DNA of 64,000 bases from an uncultured Bacteroidia bacterium (GTDB lineage Bacteria; Bacteroidota; Bacteroidia; Bacteroidales; F082), in assembly GCA_902770835.1 (NCBI GenBank), contig CACXUM010000011.1, positions 1-64,000 of the forward strand. Reading direction: 5' to 3'. Under the pieces are notes generated by a model that was not told where the DNA came from, ran no database searches, and saw only the letters and a list, made by a program, of their open reading frames with translations. Shown here piece by piece: positions 50,940 through 58,827 of this stretch. Numbering within the stretch: position 1 is the first letter of the stretch; every line of letters begins with the position of its first letter. The position numbers and the translations under genes are program-made.

Positions 50940-51590
50940 TTATAGTTTGCTGATGATACTCCTAATTTTATCTGATATATACTTCACTGAATTGGTCGTG
51001 TTTTCAAGCACTTGCACGAGGTCTTTCCGCTTGATGATTTCAGTGAGGCTGTAGTTTTGTTGGAACAATTTGCTGATGTAACTGCCGTAAAGCACATCGT
51101 TTTCGTTTTCCAACGACTTGATTTCGTGGCACAAACGGACGATTTCCTTGCCTTTGGCAGTGGTCATTTCGGGCAGGTCGGCGATGATGTTGCTGAGGTT
51201 TTCGGCGGCAAACATGATGTTGTCGGCCATCGTGGTAAGGTCTTCGTCAACGTCGGTGAAGCGGCGCGTAAGGATGATGTTGGCCGTGTCGTCGATGTGG
51301 TCGAGGAAGGTGTCCATCATCTCGGCGAGTTCGTGAACATCTTCGCGCTCAAAAGGTGTCAAAACAGTGGCGAAAAGCTGGCTGTAGAAGTCGCGAAGCA
51401 CTTGGTCGCCCTCGGTCTCGCAGCTCTTGATGTCCTTTTTCAAGGCCTCAAGTTGCTGCAAGTCAGTCTCAGTGAGCATCTTGCGCAAAAGTTTGGAAGC
51501 TTTGTCGATGTATTCCGCCTGTTTTTGGTAGAGCGGGAAGAACTTGGTCTCCTTGGGGACGAAAAACTGAAAGAAACTGTTGAGGCTCAT
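50940..51590 (-). CDS. DUF47 (PhoU-like) protein, downstream copy
   Basis: A probable regulator of the Pit transporter. The 216 residues form helical bundles as in PhoU-like DUF47 proteins: FVPKETKFFPLYQKQAEYID at the N-terminus, VLTPFEREDVHELAEMMDTF with the Glu/Asp-rich metal-binding helix near 79-98, and VLYGSYISKLFQQNYSL near 165. It lies 4 bases after pitA and 3 bases before pncB. It shares family motifs with the gene at 52662 but is clearly diverged from it, suggesting an old duplication around the transporter. Confidence 0.88.
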   Translation of the reverse strand: MSLNSFFQFFVPKETKFFPLYQKQAEYIDKASKLLRKMLTETDLQQLEALKKDIKSCETEGDQVLRDFYSQLFATVLTPFEREDVHELAEMMDTFLDHIDDTANIILTRRFTDVDEDLTTMADNIMFAAENLSNIIADLPEMTTAKGKEIVRLCHEIKSLENENDVLYGSYISKLFQQNYSLTEIIKRKDLVQVLENTTNSVKYISDKIRSIISKL

Positions 51591-51594
51591 GGCG

Positions 51595-52662
51595 TTACTT
51601 GACTAAGAGGTTAAACAACAGGTTCAGGATGCCACTGATGACGAGAGGCACTGGAATGGTCAAAATCCACGAAAGGACGATGCGCTTGGCCGTGACCCAT
51701 TTCACGGATTTCACACCGTCGGTAAGGCCCACGCCAATGACACCGCCCGTGATGGTATGCGTCGTGCTGACAGGAATACCCATGAACGAAGTGGCAATCA
51801 ATGTGGTAGCACCGGCAAATTCGGCGGAGAAACCGCGTATGGGTGTGATTTTCGCCAAACCGCCGCCCATCGTTTTGATGACGTTCTTGCCGCCAATCAG
51901 GATGCCCAACGACATGATGATATAGCACACAACAGCCAGAATGTCAGGGATATGGAAGCCTTGACTGCTGTCGTAGAAATTGCCGATGAAACTTTGCATC
52001 TCAGGACTGACACCTTGCGTGGTGAACACGCTGGCCATCAACACGGCGATGATACCCATAGTTTTTGGTGCGTCGTTAGAACCGTGACCGATGCAGAAGG
52101 CCGCCGTCGAGAAATGTTGCATGACCTTGAAAATCTTGTCGACCTTTTTGCGTGGGCTATTTTTGAAAATCCTCAGCAAAAAGCACTCAAGGAAGAAACC
52201 CAAAAACAGGCCGATGAGTGGGGATAACACAATGAAAGCCAAAGTGATAAGAATTGGTGTCATGTGTAGCACCTCGCTCCCGTTCACAAACCATGCCGCC
52301 CCGATGATGCCCCCGATGAGGGCGTGCGAGGTGGAAATGGGCATACCGCTTTTGGTGCATACGGCCACCCAAATGGCCGCTCCCACAAGAGCAGATAATA
52401 TAAGGTAGGGGTCGATGACGTTTTGGTCGGCGAAGTTGGCCATGGTGTTGCCCACCGCGAATTGCTGATGCAGCACCAATCGGATGAGGAAGAAGGCGGC
52501 GAACTCCCAAAACGAGGCCCAAATGATGGCCTGAATCGGGGTCATTACCTTGGTGGCGATGATGGTCGAGATGGAGTTGGCCGCGTCATTCATGCCGTTC
52601 AGGAAGGTGAAGACGAAGGCAAGGATGATGGAGAAGATGATAGCTATGGTCAGGAGGTTCAT
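51595..52662 (-). CDS. pitA: Low-affinity inorganic phosphate transporter (Pit family)
   Basis: A predicted inner-membrane carrier for phosphate with protons or sodium, possibly as metal-phosphate. The 355 residues show about ten hydrophobic segments and the duplicated Pit signature, FTFLNGMNDAANSISTIIAT near 18-37 and CIGHGSNDAPKTMGIIAV in the second half. GVGLTDGVKSVKWVTAKRIV lies near the C-terminus. The ATG start at 52662 overlaps the stop of the upstream DUF47 gene by one base (TGATG), so translation is coupled. A GTG one codon earlier is possible. It sits between two DUF47 genes. Confidence 0.92.
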   Translation of the reverse strand: MNLLTIAIIFSIILAFVFTFLNGMNDAANSISTIIATKVMTPIQAIIWASFWEFAAFFLIRLVLHQQFAVGNTMANFADQNVIDPYLILSALVGAAIWVAVCTKSGMPISTSHALIGGIIGAAWFVNGSEVLHMTPILITLAFIVLSPLIGLFLGFFLECFLLRIFKNSPRKKVDKIFKVMQHFSTAAFCIGHGSNDAPKTMGIIAVLMASVFTTQGVSPEMQSFIGNFYDSSQGFHIPDILAVVCYIIMSLGILIGGKNVIKTMGGGLAKITPIRGFSAEFAGATTLIATSFMGIPVSTTHTITGGVIGVGLTDGVKSVKWVTAKRIVLSWILTIPVPLVISGILNLLFNLLVK

Positions 52663-53312
52663 CACGATTCTTTTATGATAATACTTTTAACGGTGCTGGT
52701 CACCTCCTTGGCGCGGTCGGTAGTGTCTTCCACAGCTTGGGCTATCTCCTTGTATTTCAGCAGTTCAATCTCGTCATGCTCGTTGCTGAAGAGGTAGGAT
52801 ATGTAATCGCCGTAGATGTCGTCGACGGCATGTTCAATGAGGGTGACTTTCTGGCACAAGTCGCTGATTTGCTGATGATTCTTCCCGAGATCGTCCAAGA
52901 GTCCGAAGATTTGCATCATTAGGCTGGCGTCCTCATGGATGTTGTCGATAATCTCCTTGATTTGCTTGTCGATTTTCTTAGGGTTGTACATCAGGATGGT
53001 CTTGGCCGAATGGTTGATGAAGTCGAGGAATTTGTCCAAGTCCATGGCCAAGGCGTTCATGTCCTCGCGGTCGAAGGGCGTAACGAAAGCCTCGTTCAGT
53101 TCGATGTAGAACTCGCGCAACAGTTCGTCGCCGGTGGTCTCCTGTTTCTTGATCATTCGGGTGAGCAGTTTGCGCTCCTCGGGGTCGTCGCTTTTGACGA
53201 GTTCCTTGAGGTATTTGGCCGCAATTTGCGCAGTCTCAGCCTGTTTTGCGTATGTGGGGAAGAAATGCTTCTCGCGGCTGCTTCCTCTGGTGAAAAGGTT
53301 GTTCAGTGCCAT
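52662..53312 (-). CDS. DUF47 (PhoU-like) protein, upstream copy
   Basis: The first gene of the phosphate-uptake operon and a probable regulator of PitA. The 216 residues are helical: SREKHFFPTYAKQAETAQIA at the N-terminus, FVTPFDREDMNALAMDLDKF near 85-104 as the metal-binding helix, and VDDIYGDYISYLFSNEHDE. The start at 53312 fits the family N-terminus, whereas an in-frame start far upstream would cross the promoter. The stop overlaps the pitA start. The copy at 50940 is its paralogue. Confidence 0.88.
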   Translation of the reverse strand: MALNNLFTRGSSREKHFFPTYAKQAETAQIAAKYLKELVKSDDPEERKLLTRMIKKQETTGDELLREFYIELNEAFVTPFDREDMNALAMDLDKFLDFINHSAKTILMYNPKKIDKQIKEIIDNIHEDASLMMQIFGLLDDLGKNHQQISDLCQKVTLIEHAVDDIYGDYISYLFSNEHDEIELLKYKEIAQAVEDTTDRAKEVTSTVKSIIIKES

Positions 53313-53361
53313 TATCGAGATGGGTTTGAAATCGTTAAATTTAACGAAATTAATTTGGGGG

Positions 53362-53369
53362 CAAAAGTA
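53362..53369 (-). promoter_or_regulatory. -7 promoter box (TACTTTTG) for the DUF47-pitA-DUF47-pncB operon
   Basis: Minus-strand TACTTTTG lies 49 bases before the first start codon at 53312. Confidence 0.65.
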
Positions 53370-53421
53370 GGGAAAAAATGGAACGGATGAAAGAAAAAGA
53401 GAATTAATGTGTCTATTCGGC

Positions 53422-54366
53422 TTACACCAAGAAAAACAACGCCACGCCAACCATCGTAATCAACGTTCCAATCACCTCTTTCACGGATATTTTTTGCTTG
53501 TGGATGATGGCGTATGGTATGATTATGAGGACAGGCGTAAGAGTCATCAGGGTGGAGGCGATACCCGCCTTGGCGTATTGCACGGCCATCAGCGAGAGCG
53601 ACACGCCGAGGAATGGGCCGAAAAAGGTGGTCAGCGTGGCGAAAAGCATCCCTTTCTTGTCGCGGACGGCCTTGCCGACTTGCGGCAACGATTTGGCCAA
53701 GGCCAAGATGAGGAAAAAGCCCACAAATCCTGCCACGGCACGGATGTATGTGCCTGCAAAAGGCATCATTTTGGCGATGGATTGAGGGGCATCGGAAGGA
53801 ATGCCTTGCTCGTAATGCTCCAGACCTATCTTGCTGAGTACCAAACCAACACCTTGACCAACTCCAGCCCCTATTCCGAACAAAACGCCTTTCAAAGGCA
53901 GTTTTAAGGTGAGTTTGTGCTGTTCGCCGCCTCGGGCCAAAATGGAGATGGCTATACCCGTCAGGGTGACGAGCATGGCCAACCATGAACGCCACGACAT
54001 TGACTCGCCCAACATCAACCATCCGGCAATACCAGCCATCGGTGGTGCCAAGGTCATAAACAACTGGCCATAGCGCGAGCCGAAAACGATGTAGGAATTG
54101 AACAGGCACCAATCGCCGAAGACATAGCCCACCAAGCCTGAAAGTGCTAACCAAAACCATGCTTGGCCGTTGGCATACAAGGGATAAGGTGCCCCCGTGA
54201 CCACCCAAAGCATGACCGAAAGGAAAGCCCACGAAAGTACCATGCGAATGAGGTTGAGCGGCAATGAGCCCAACCGATGGCTGGCCACGTCAGCAAACAG
54301 GGCTGTGGCCGTCCACGAAAAGGCTACGATAAGGGCGATGATTTCGCCGAAATAAGTGGTGGTCAT
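53422..54366 (-). CDS. DMT-family transporter (EamA type)
   Basis: A predicted inner-membrane exporter or permease of unknown substrate. The 314 residues form ten hydrophobic segments arranged as two EamA repeats of about five each. The first repeat includes ALIVAFSWTATALFADVASH and LVGYVFGDWCLFNSYIVFG, and the second LFGIGAGVGQGVGLVLSKIG and KAGIASTLMTLTPVLIIIPY, ending LITMVGVALFFLV. It starts 9 bases after the agmatinase-family gene and is probably co-transcribed with it, so an export role for a related amine or amino acid is conceivable but unproven. Confidence 0.85.
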   Translation of the reverse strand: MTTTYFGEIIALIVAFSWTATALFADVASHRLGSLPLNLIRMVLSWAFLSVMLWVVTGAPYPLYANGQAWFWLALSGLVGYVFGDWCLFNSYIVFGSRYGQLFMTLAPPMAGIAGWLMLGESMSWRSWLAMLVTLTGIAISILARGGEQHKLTLKLPLKGVLFGIGAGVGQGVGLVLSKIGLEHYEQGIPSDAPQSIAKMMPFAGTYIRAVAGFVGFFLILALAKSLPQVGKAVRDKKGMLFATLTTFFGPFLGVSLSLMAVQYAKAGIASTLMTLTPVLIIIPYAIIHKQKISVKEVIGTLITMVGVALFFLV

Positions 54367-54375
54367 AAGGAATAC

Positions 54376-55407
54376 TTATCTCGCTGCCACACCACACAAA
54401 TGGAACAGCACCCGTGCTCCGACGTTGCCATCCCAATCGCCGCCATTAGGAGAGGGGGAGACCTCGCAAAGGTCGAAGCCGATGATGGTTTTGCCAGCCT
54501 CGCGGATGCGGTTGAGCAGGTACATCAGTTCCTCGTACTCCAATCCACCCGGAACGGGAGTGCCTGTGTTGGGACAAAGTTTCGGATCCAAGGCATCGAT
54601 GTCGATGGAGAGATAGACCTTCTCAGGTAAGGCTGCAATCATCTCATCCACAATTTCTTTCCATCTTGCGCCTTCGTACATGCGTCGGCGGCAGTCGCGG
54701 TCGAAGAAGATTTTGATGCGCTCGGGTTGGCTCTCGGCCAAAGCCTTTTCCTGATGGCAGTAGTCGCGGATGCCGACTTGCACCAGTTTCTTCACATTGC
54801 TGAATTTCAGTGTGTTGTAAAAGATGGAAGCATGTGAGTATTTGAAGCCCTCGAAAGCCTCGCGCAGGTCGCAGTGGGCATCGGCGTGGAGGATGCCGTA
54901 TTCCTCACCTATATTATTAAGGTATTGGTGATAGGCCAAAGGGCAACTGTGGTCGCCGCCCAAAAGTCCCACAACCTTGCCTTGTTTTTTCCAATAGGCG
55001 ATGCGCTCGCGTAACCAGTCGTTTTTCTTCTCCGTGGCAGTTTCGATGCGGGCGTAAAGTTCTTCGTATTTCTCTGGTTCTTCGTCGATTGTGCCTTCAT
55101 ACAATGCGTTGATGATGTCCTCGCTCAGCGGAGCCATCTCATCGTGCAGTTCGCGGAGTTCCTTGGGAAATTCGTCCATCCAGATGCCTTTCTGCCAAAG
55201 GTCGGGGTAGTCGTGGTGGCATAAATCGACTTGCAGTGAAGCCTCCATGATGGTGGCTGGTCCGTCAACCGTGCCTCGGTTGTAACTGGTCGTGAGTTCC
55301 CATTCAACGGGTATGATGATGATTTGCGCTTCCTCGGCGGAACAAGGCAGCCCGTAAATGCCTGAATCGGCGACGGCTGCGGCGTTAGGGTCAAAGTTGT
55401 TTTCCAT
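54376..55407 (-). CDS. Agmatinase/arginase-family ureohydrolase
   Basis: A probable manganese enzyme that hydrolyses a guanidino compound, such as agmatine, arginine or a relative. The 343 residues contain the family metal motifs: VGLLGGDHSCPLAYHQY near 145-161, GILHADAHCDLREAFEG near 170-186, and VYLSIDIDALDPKLCPNTG near 265-283, plus FDLCEVSPSPNGGDWDGNVG at the end. The N-terminal 100 residues include an extra acidic helical part. Agmatinase is the likeliest guess, although formimidoylglutamase and guanidinobutyrase use the same motifs. It precedes a DMT transporter. Confidence 0.8.
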   Translation of the reverse strand: MENNFDPNAAAVADSGIYGLPCSAEEAQIIIIPVEWELTTSYNRGTVDGPATIMEASLQVDLCHHDYPDLWQKGIWMDEFPKELRELHDEMAPLSEDIINALYEGTIDEEPEKYEELYARIETATEKKNDWLRERIAYWKKQGKVVGLLGGDHSCPLAYHQYLNNIGEEYGILHADAHCDLREAFEGFKYSHASIFYNTLKFSNVKKLVQVGIRDYCHQEKALAESQPERIKIFFDRDCRRRMYEGARWKEIVDEMIAALPEKVYLSIDIDALDPKLCPNTGTPVPGGLEYEELMYLLNRIREAGKTIIGFDLCEVSPSPNGGDWDGNVGARVLFHLCGVAAR

Positions 55408-55426
55408 TGTTGATAATTTTGGCGGA

Positions 55427-55434
55427 CAAAATTA
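55427..55434 (-). promoter_or_regulatory. -7 promoter box (TAATTTTG) for the agmatinase-family gene
   Basis: Minus-strand TAATTTTG lies 19 bases before the start at 55407 and is divergent from the box at 55456. Confidence 0.6.
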
Positions 55435-55455
55435 AACAAAAAACGAATTAATCAT

Positions 55456-55463
55456 TACTTTTG
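55456..55463 (+). promoter_or_regulatory. -7 promoter box (TACTTTTG) for the MBL-fold gene
   Basis: TACTTTTG lies 18 bases before the ATG at 55482 and excludes a TTG start that would lie inside the box. Confidence 0.65.
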
Positions 55464-55481
55464 CGGCCAAATTTGAATCAG

Positions 55482-56303
55482 ATGGATCTCTTTTCCTGTC
55501 TTTCGCCCTTCGTTTTTTGCAGTTTTGCCTCAGGCAGCAGCGGCAATTGCTATTATGTGGGCAAGCAGGACGAGGGCGTTTTGGTGGATGTTGGCATCAG
55601 TGCAAAACAAATCTTGAATTTGTTGGCAGAGAACGATATACCGCTCAGCCAAATCAAGGCCATACTGATTACTCACGACCACATCGACCATGTGTTGGGG
55701 CTTGAAAACTTGACAAAACTGTCGTCCATCCCGATTTACGCGCACTCGGATTGCTTGCAAGGCATTGCGGAGGGCAAGTCGACGAAGAAAGTCGACCCGC
55801 AATTGTTCCGCGAAGTGGAGCCTTTGCAGCCTTTTGAGGTTTGCGGCATCACCATTGAGGCATTCCCTGTCATGCACGATGGCCGAGGTGCTGTAGGCTA
55901 TCATTTTGATTACGAAGGCCGTACATTGACCATCGCCACTGATATTGGAATGCTTGACAAGGTGGTGAAGGAGCAGATTCGCCGTGCCGACAACCTTGTC
56001 ATTGAGGCGAACTACGATGTGGAAATGTTGGAAAAAGGCCCTTATCCTTACATCCTGAAACAGCGCATTTCGAGTCCATTCGGGCATTTGAGCAATGAGG
56101 AATCGGCGCGTTTCGTGGCCGAAATCTACCATGCGGGCATGAAAAACATCATGCTTTGCCACCTCAGCGAGAACAACAACACGCCTGAGCGTGCCATGCA
56201 GTGCCTCTATCAGCAATTCCAGAAAAAGCGCGTCCGGCTCGACGCAAACACCTCGATTTTCCCCTTGCCGCGCCACAAATGCACGGGATTTGTGTATTTG
56301 TAG
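55482..56303 (+). CDS. MBL-fold metallohydrolase (YycJ/WalJ-like)
   Basis: A probable metal-dependent nuclease or hydrolase in the cytoplasm. The 273 residues carry the metallo-beta-lactamase motif ITHDHIDHVLGLENL near 63-77 and FCSFASGSSGNCYYVG at the start, the latter typical of the YycJ group. Later ligands are seen in FPVMHDGRGAVGYHFDYEG, IATDIGMLD and CHLSENNNTPERAM near 223-236. YycJ relatives act as 5'-3' exonucleases in mismatch repair in Bacillus, but that role is not shown here. The stretch after it contains a cluster of TTTCCACA words. Confidence 0.87.
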   Translation: MDLFSCLSPFVFCSFASGSSGNCYYVGKQDEGVLVDVGISAKQILNLLAENDIPLSQIKAILITHDHIDHVLGLENLTKLSSIPIYAHSDCLQGIAEGKSTKKVDPQLFREVEPLQPFEVCGITIEAFPVMHDGRGAVGYHFDYEGRTLTIATDIGMLDKVVKEQIRRADNLVIEANYDVEMLEKGPYPYILKQRISSPFGHLSNEESARFVAEIYHAGMKNIMLCHLSENNNTPERAMQCLYQQFQKKRVRLDANTSIFPLPRHKCTGFVYL

Positions 56304-56312
56304 AATCCCCAC

Positions 56313-56381
56313 ATTTCCACAATTTGGGCAACCATTTTGTGCTTTCCACAGTTTTCCACAGTTTGTAGTAGTTGTGGAAAT
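56313..56381. promoter_or_regulatory. Cluster of DnaA-box-like words
   Basis: Four nine-mers of the form NTTTCCACA lie at 56313-56321, 56342-56350, 56352-56360 and, inverted, 56373-56381. The copy TTTTCCACA differs by one base from the DnaA box TTATCCACA. An AT-rich stretch follows. No dnaA is in the window, so binding is only possible. Confidence 0.3.
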
Positions 56382-56387
56382 GATTTC

Positions 56388-56405
56388 AAAATATTGATAA
56401 ACAAT
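56388..56405. promoter_or_regulatory. Shared 18-bp motif, copy 2
   Basis: AAAATATTGATAAACAAT is identical to 16880-16897, and the next bases also share GTTGAA. It lies 69 bases upstream of the lipoprotein start. Confidence 0.35.
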
Positions 56406-56473
56406 TAGTTGAATATTTCTTTTCGTTATGGCACGCATTGTGCTAAATTAATAAGGTAATTCAAAAACTGGAT

Positions 56474-57364
56474 ATGATGCAACACAAAATGACATTGGTT
56501 TCATTGCTTTTCGTGGTCTTGATGGCCGCGTCGTGCAATGTGGAACGTTCCGAAAAGTACCAAACCCTGTTGGCCGAGCGCGATTCGCTTTACACCGAGG
56601 CCGTTGCCGCCAAAGGTGGTTTCGACAATGCGCTGAATACCATTAATGAGATTGAGAATGCGCTTGAGGCCATCCGCGCCCAAGAAAACATCATTATGAT
56701 GGAGAACCAAGAGGGCAACACCAACAAGGCCGTTTCGGAAATCAATGCCATCCAGCAAACCTTGCAGGAAAACCGCAAGAAGATTGAGAAATTGGAGAAA
56801 CAGTTGGCAGAGCAAGGCTCGAAGTCGAAGGCTTTGAACCAGACCGTGAGCCGACTGAAAAAGCAACTGGAGGAGAAAGATACCTACATCAACAACCTGA
56901 AGGACGAGTTGCAGCAAAGCCGCCAGCAGATTGCCGACCTGAACGAACAGGTTTCGGACCTGAACGAGAACATCAACGAACTCAGCAGCAATCTTGATGT
57001 GATGACGGTTCAGAACGCGGCGCAACAGGCCACCATCGAAAACCAAGATGCCATGCTGAACACGGTGTGGATTTGCATCGCCACGCAGCAGGTGCTTGTG
57101 GAAAAAGGCGTCCTCAGCAAGGGCGGTCTGTTCCAACCCACCGAAATCTCCAAGCAGGGCTTTGACAAGAGCCAGTTCATGCAAGGCAACAAGCGCGACT
57201 TGGACATCATCCCCCTGCACACCAAAAAGGCCAAAATCATGACCAACCACCCGGAAAGCAGTTACGAAATCACTGAGGGAGAGGAAGGTTCGCTGACCAT
57301 CCAAATCCGTGACAAGGACGCTTTCTGGAGTATGTCGAATTATTTGGTAGTTTCCATCAAATAA
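56474..57364 (+). CDS. Coiled-coil lipoprotein
   Basis: Function unknown. The 296-residue protein has a lipoprotein signal ending in MAASC (Cys near 21). Residues about 30-200 are a long coiled coil with heptads (KKIEKLEKQLAEQ, VSRLKKQLEEKDTYINNLKD, LNEQVSDLNENINELSSNLD). A small C-terminal domain follows, with IATQQVLVEKGVLSKGGLF, HTKKAKIMTNHPESSYEIT and FWSMSNYLVVSIK. Similar exported coiled-coil proteins are common in Bacteroidetes and may span the periplasm. No -7 box was found nearby. Alternative starts at 56477 or 56489 would also keep the signal. Confidence 0.7.
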   Translation: MMQHKMTLVSLLFVVLMAASCNVERSEKYQTLLAERDSLYTEAVAAKGGFDNALNTINEIENALEAIRAQENIIMMENQEGNTNKAVSEINAIQQTLQENRKKIEKLEKQLAEQGSKSKALNQTVSRLKKQLEEKDTYINNLKDELQQSRQQIADLNEQVSDLNENINELSSNLDVMTVQNAAQQATIENQDAMLNTVWICIATQQVLVEKGVLSKGGLFQPTEISKQGFDKSQFMQGNKRDLDIIPLHTKKAKIMTNHPESSYEITEGEEGSLTIQIRDKDAFWSMSNYLVVSIK

Positions 57365-57410
57365 AAATCCGGTAAACCGGAACTGCTCGTTTTCAATTTT
57401 TTTAAAAACG

Positions 57411-57441
57411 CCTCACATTTCCCCAATGTGGGGCTTTTTTT
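57411..57441 (+). terminator. Terminator before the response-regulator gene
   Basis: Arms CCTCACATT (57411-57419) and AATGTGGGG (57425-57433), with one G-T pair and a T-run to 57441. It ends the lipoprotein transcript just before the regulator promoter. Confidence 0.8.
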
Positions 57442-57474
57442 GTGTGTAATTTTGTGGAATCTACAAAAAATTGT

Positions 57475-57482
57475 TACTTTTG
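57475..57482 (+). promoter_or_regulatory. -7 promoter box (TACTTTTG) for the response regulator
   Basis: TACTTTTG ends only 5 bases before the ATG at 57488. An ATTTTG at 57448-57453, about 21 bases upstream of the box, is a plausible -33 element. The transcript would be leaderless or nearly so. Confidence 0.65.
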
Positions 57483-57487
57483 CACCC

Positions 57488-58825
57488 ATGAAATGTAGAA
57501 TTCTTGTTGTGGAAGACGATGCCTCCTTCGGCCTGATGATTCAGACTTGGCTGAAGAAGAACGGCTATGAGGCGGTGCTTGCGTCGCGCTATGAGCAGGC
57601 TAAAATCGAGATTTCAAGCGGTGATTTTGGCTTGATTCTCACCGATTTGCGCTTGCCCGATGGCGACGGCATCATCCTGATGACTTGGGTGCGCGAAAAA
57701 CTGAAAAGCAAGGTACCCATCATTGTGATGACGGGCTATGCCGAAGTTCAAACTGCTGTTTCGGCCATGAAACTTGGTGCCTTCGACTACCTCAAGAAAC
57801 CCATCAACCCGAGCGTTTTGGAGGAGAAAATCGCGGCGGCGTTGGCTTCCACCGACGAAGAAGCAGCCGAAACCTTCATTCCGGGCAACAGACAGTGGGT
57901 GAGGGGCAGCAGCCCATCCATGATTCGGCTTTACAAGCATGTGGAACTGGTTGCCCCGACCAAATTCTCCGTACTCATCCTCGGCGAGAGCGGCACGGGC
58001 AAGGAATACATCGCCCGCATGATTCACGAGATGAGCCTATATAAAGACGGGCCTTTCATCCCCGTGGATTGTGGAAGCCTCTCCAAGGAGTTGGCTCCCA
58101 GTGAGTTGTTTGGCCATCTGAAAGGCTCATTCACCTCAGCCATCGCCGACAAGAAGGGCGTTTTCGAGCAGGCCAAAGGCGGCACGGTGTTCCTTGACGA
58201 GGTGGGCAATTTGCCCTACGAAGTGCAGATGCAACTGCTCCGCGCCTTGCAGGAGCAAAAGGTGAGGCCCGTAGGCTCGGCCACCGACATCCATGTTGAC
58301 GTGCGCATCCTTGCCGCCACCAATGAGAACTTGGAAAAGGCCATAGAAGAAGGCCGTTTCCGTCAGGATTTGTTCCACAGAATCAATGAGTTTGCCATTG
58401 AGGTGCCACCTTTGCGCGACCGATTGGAAGACTTTGACGAACTGACGGCGTTTTTCATCCGTCAGGCCAATGAGGAGTTGGGCAAGAACGTGAAAGGCAT
58501 TTCGGACGATGCCTTGCAACGCATGAAGGAGCAACGCTGGAACGGCAACCTGCGCGAGTTGCGCAATGTAGTGCGCCGTTGCGTGCTGTTTGCCGAGGGC
58601 GAAAACATCGAATTGGACGACCTGCCGGTGTTCAGTGCGCCCAACAAAAAGACCGTCATTGCTGCCGATGAGGACGACTGGGCTTTGCGTCCCGAGCACG
58701 AGAAAGAACAAATCGAGGCCGCGCTTCAGAAGGCGCGTGGAAATAAGACCGTGGCCGCCAAACTTTTGCAAATCGACAGGAAGACCTTGTATAACAAGAT
58801 GCATTTGTATGGGATAGAACTTTGA
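57488..58825 (+). CDS. NtrC-family response regulator
   Basis: A DNA-binding activator expected to work with sigma-54 RNA polymerase after phosphorylation. The 445 residues comprise a receiver domain (ILVVEDDASFGLMIQ; phospho-acceptor Asp in LILTDLRLPDGDG near 53), an AAA+ domain with Walker A LGESGTGKEYIARMIHE near 167 and Walker B GTVFLDEVGNLP, and a Fis-type HTH at the end (KTVAAKLLQIDRKTLYNKMH). The loop that touches sigma-54, usually GAFTGA, reads GSFTSA (in HLKGSFTSAIADKKG). The gene ends 2 bases from the stop of the convergent hybrid kinase, its likely partner. The start at 57488 follows the promoter box. Confidence 0.9.
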   Translation: MKCRILVVEDDASFGLMIQTWLKKNGYEAVLASRYEQAKIEISSGDFGLILTDLRLPDGDGIILMTWVREKLKSKVPIIVMTGYAEVQTAVSAMKLGAFDYLKKPINPSVLEEKIAAALASTDEEAAETFIPGNRQWVRGSSPSMIRLYKHVELVAPTKFSVLILGESGTGKEYIARMIHEMSLYKDGPFIPVDCGSLSKELAPSELFGHLKGSFTSAIADKKGVFEQAKGGTVFLDEVGNLPYEVQMQLLRALQEQKVRPVGSATDIHVDVRILAATNENLEKAIEEGRFRQDLFHRINEFAIEVPPLRDRLEDFDELTAFFIRQANEELGKNVKGISDDALQRMKEQRWNGNLRELRNVVRRCVLFAEGENIELDDLPVFSAPNKKTVIAADEDDWALRPEHEKEQIEAALQKARGNKTVAAKLLQIDRKTLYNKMHLYGIEL

Positions 58826-58827
58826 TC

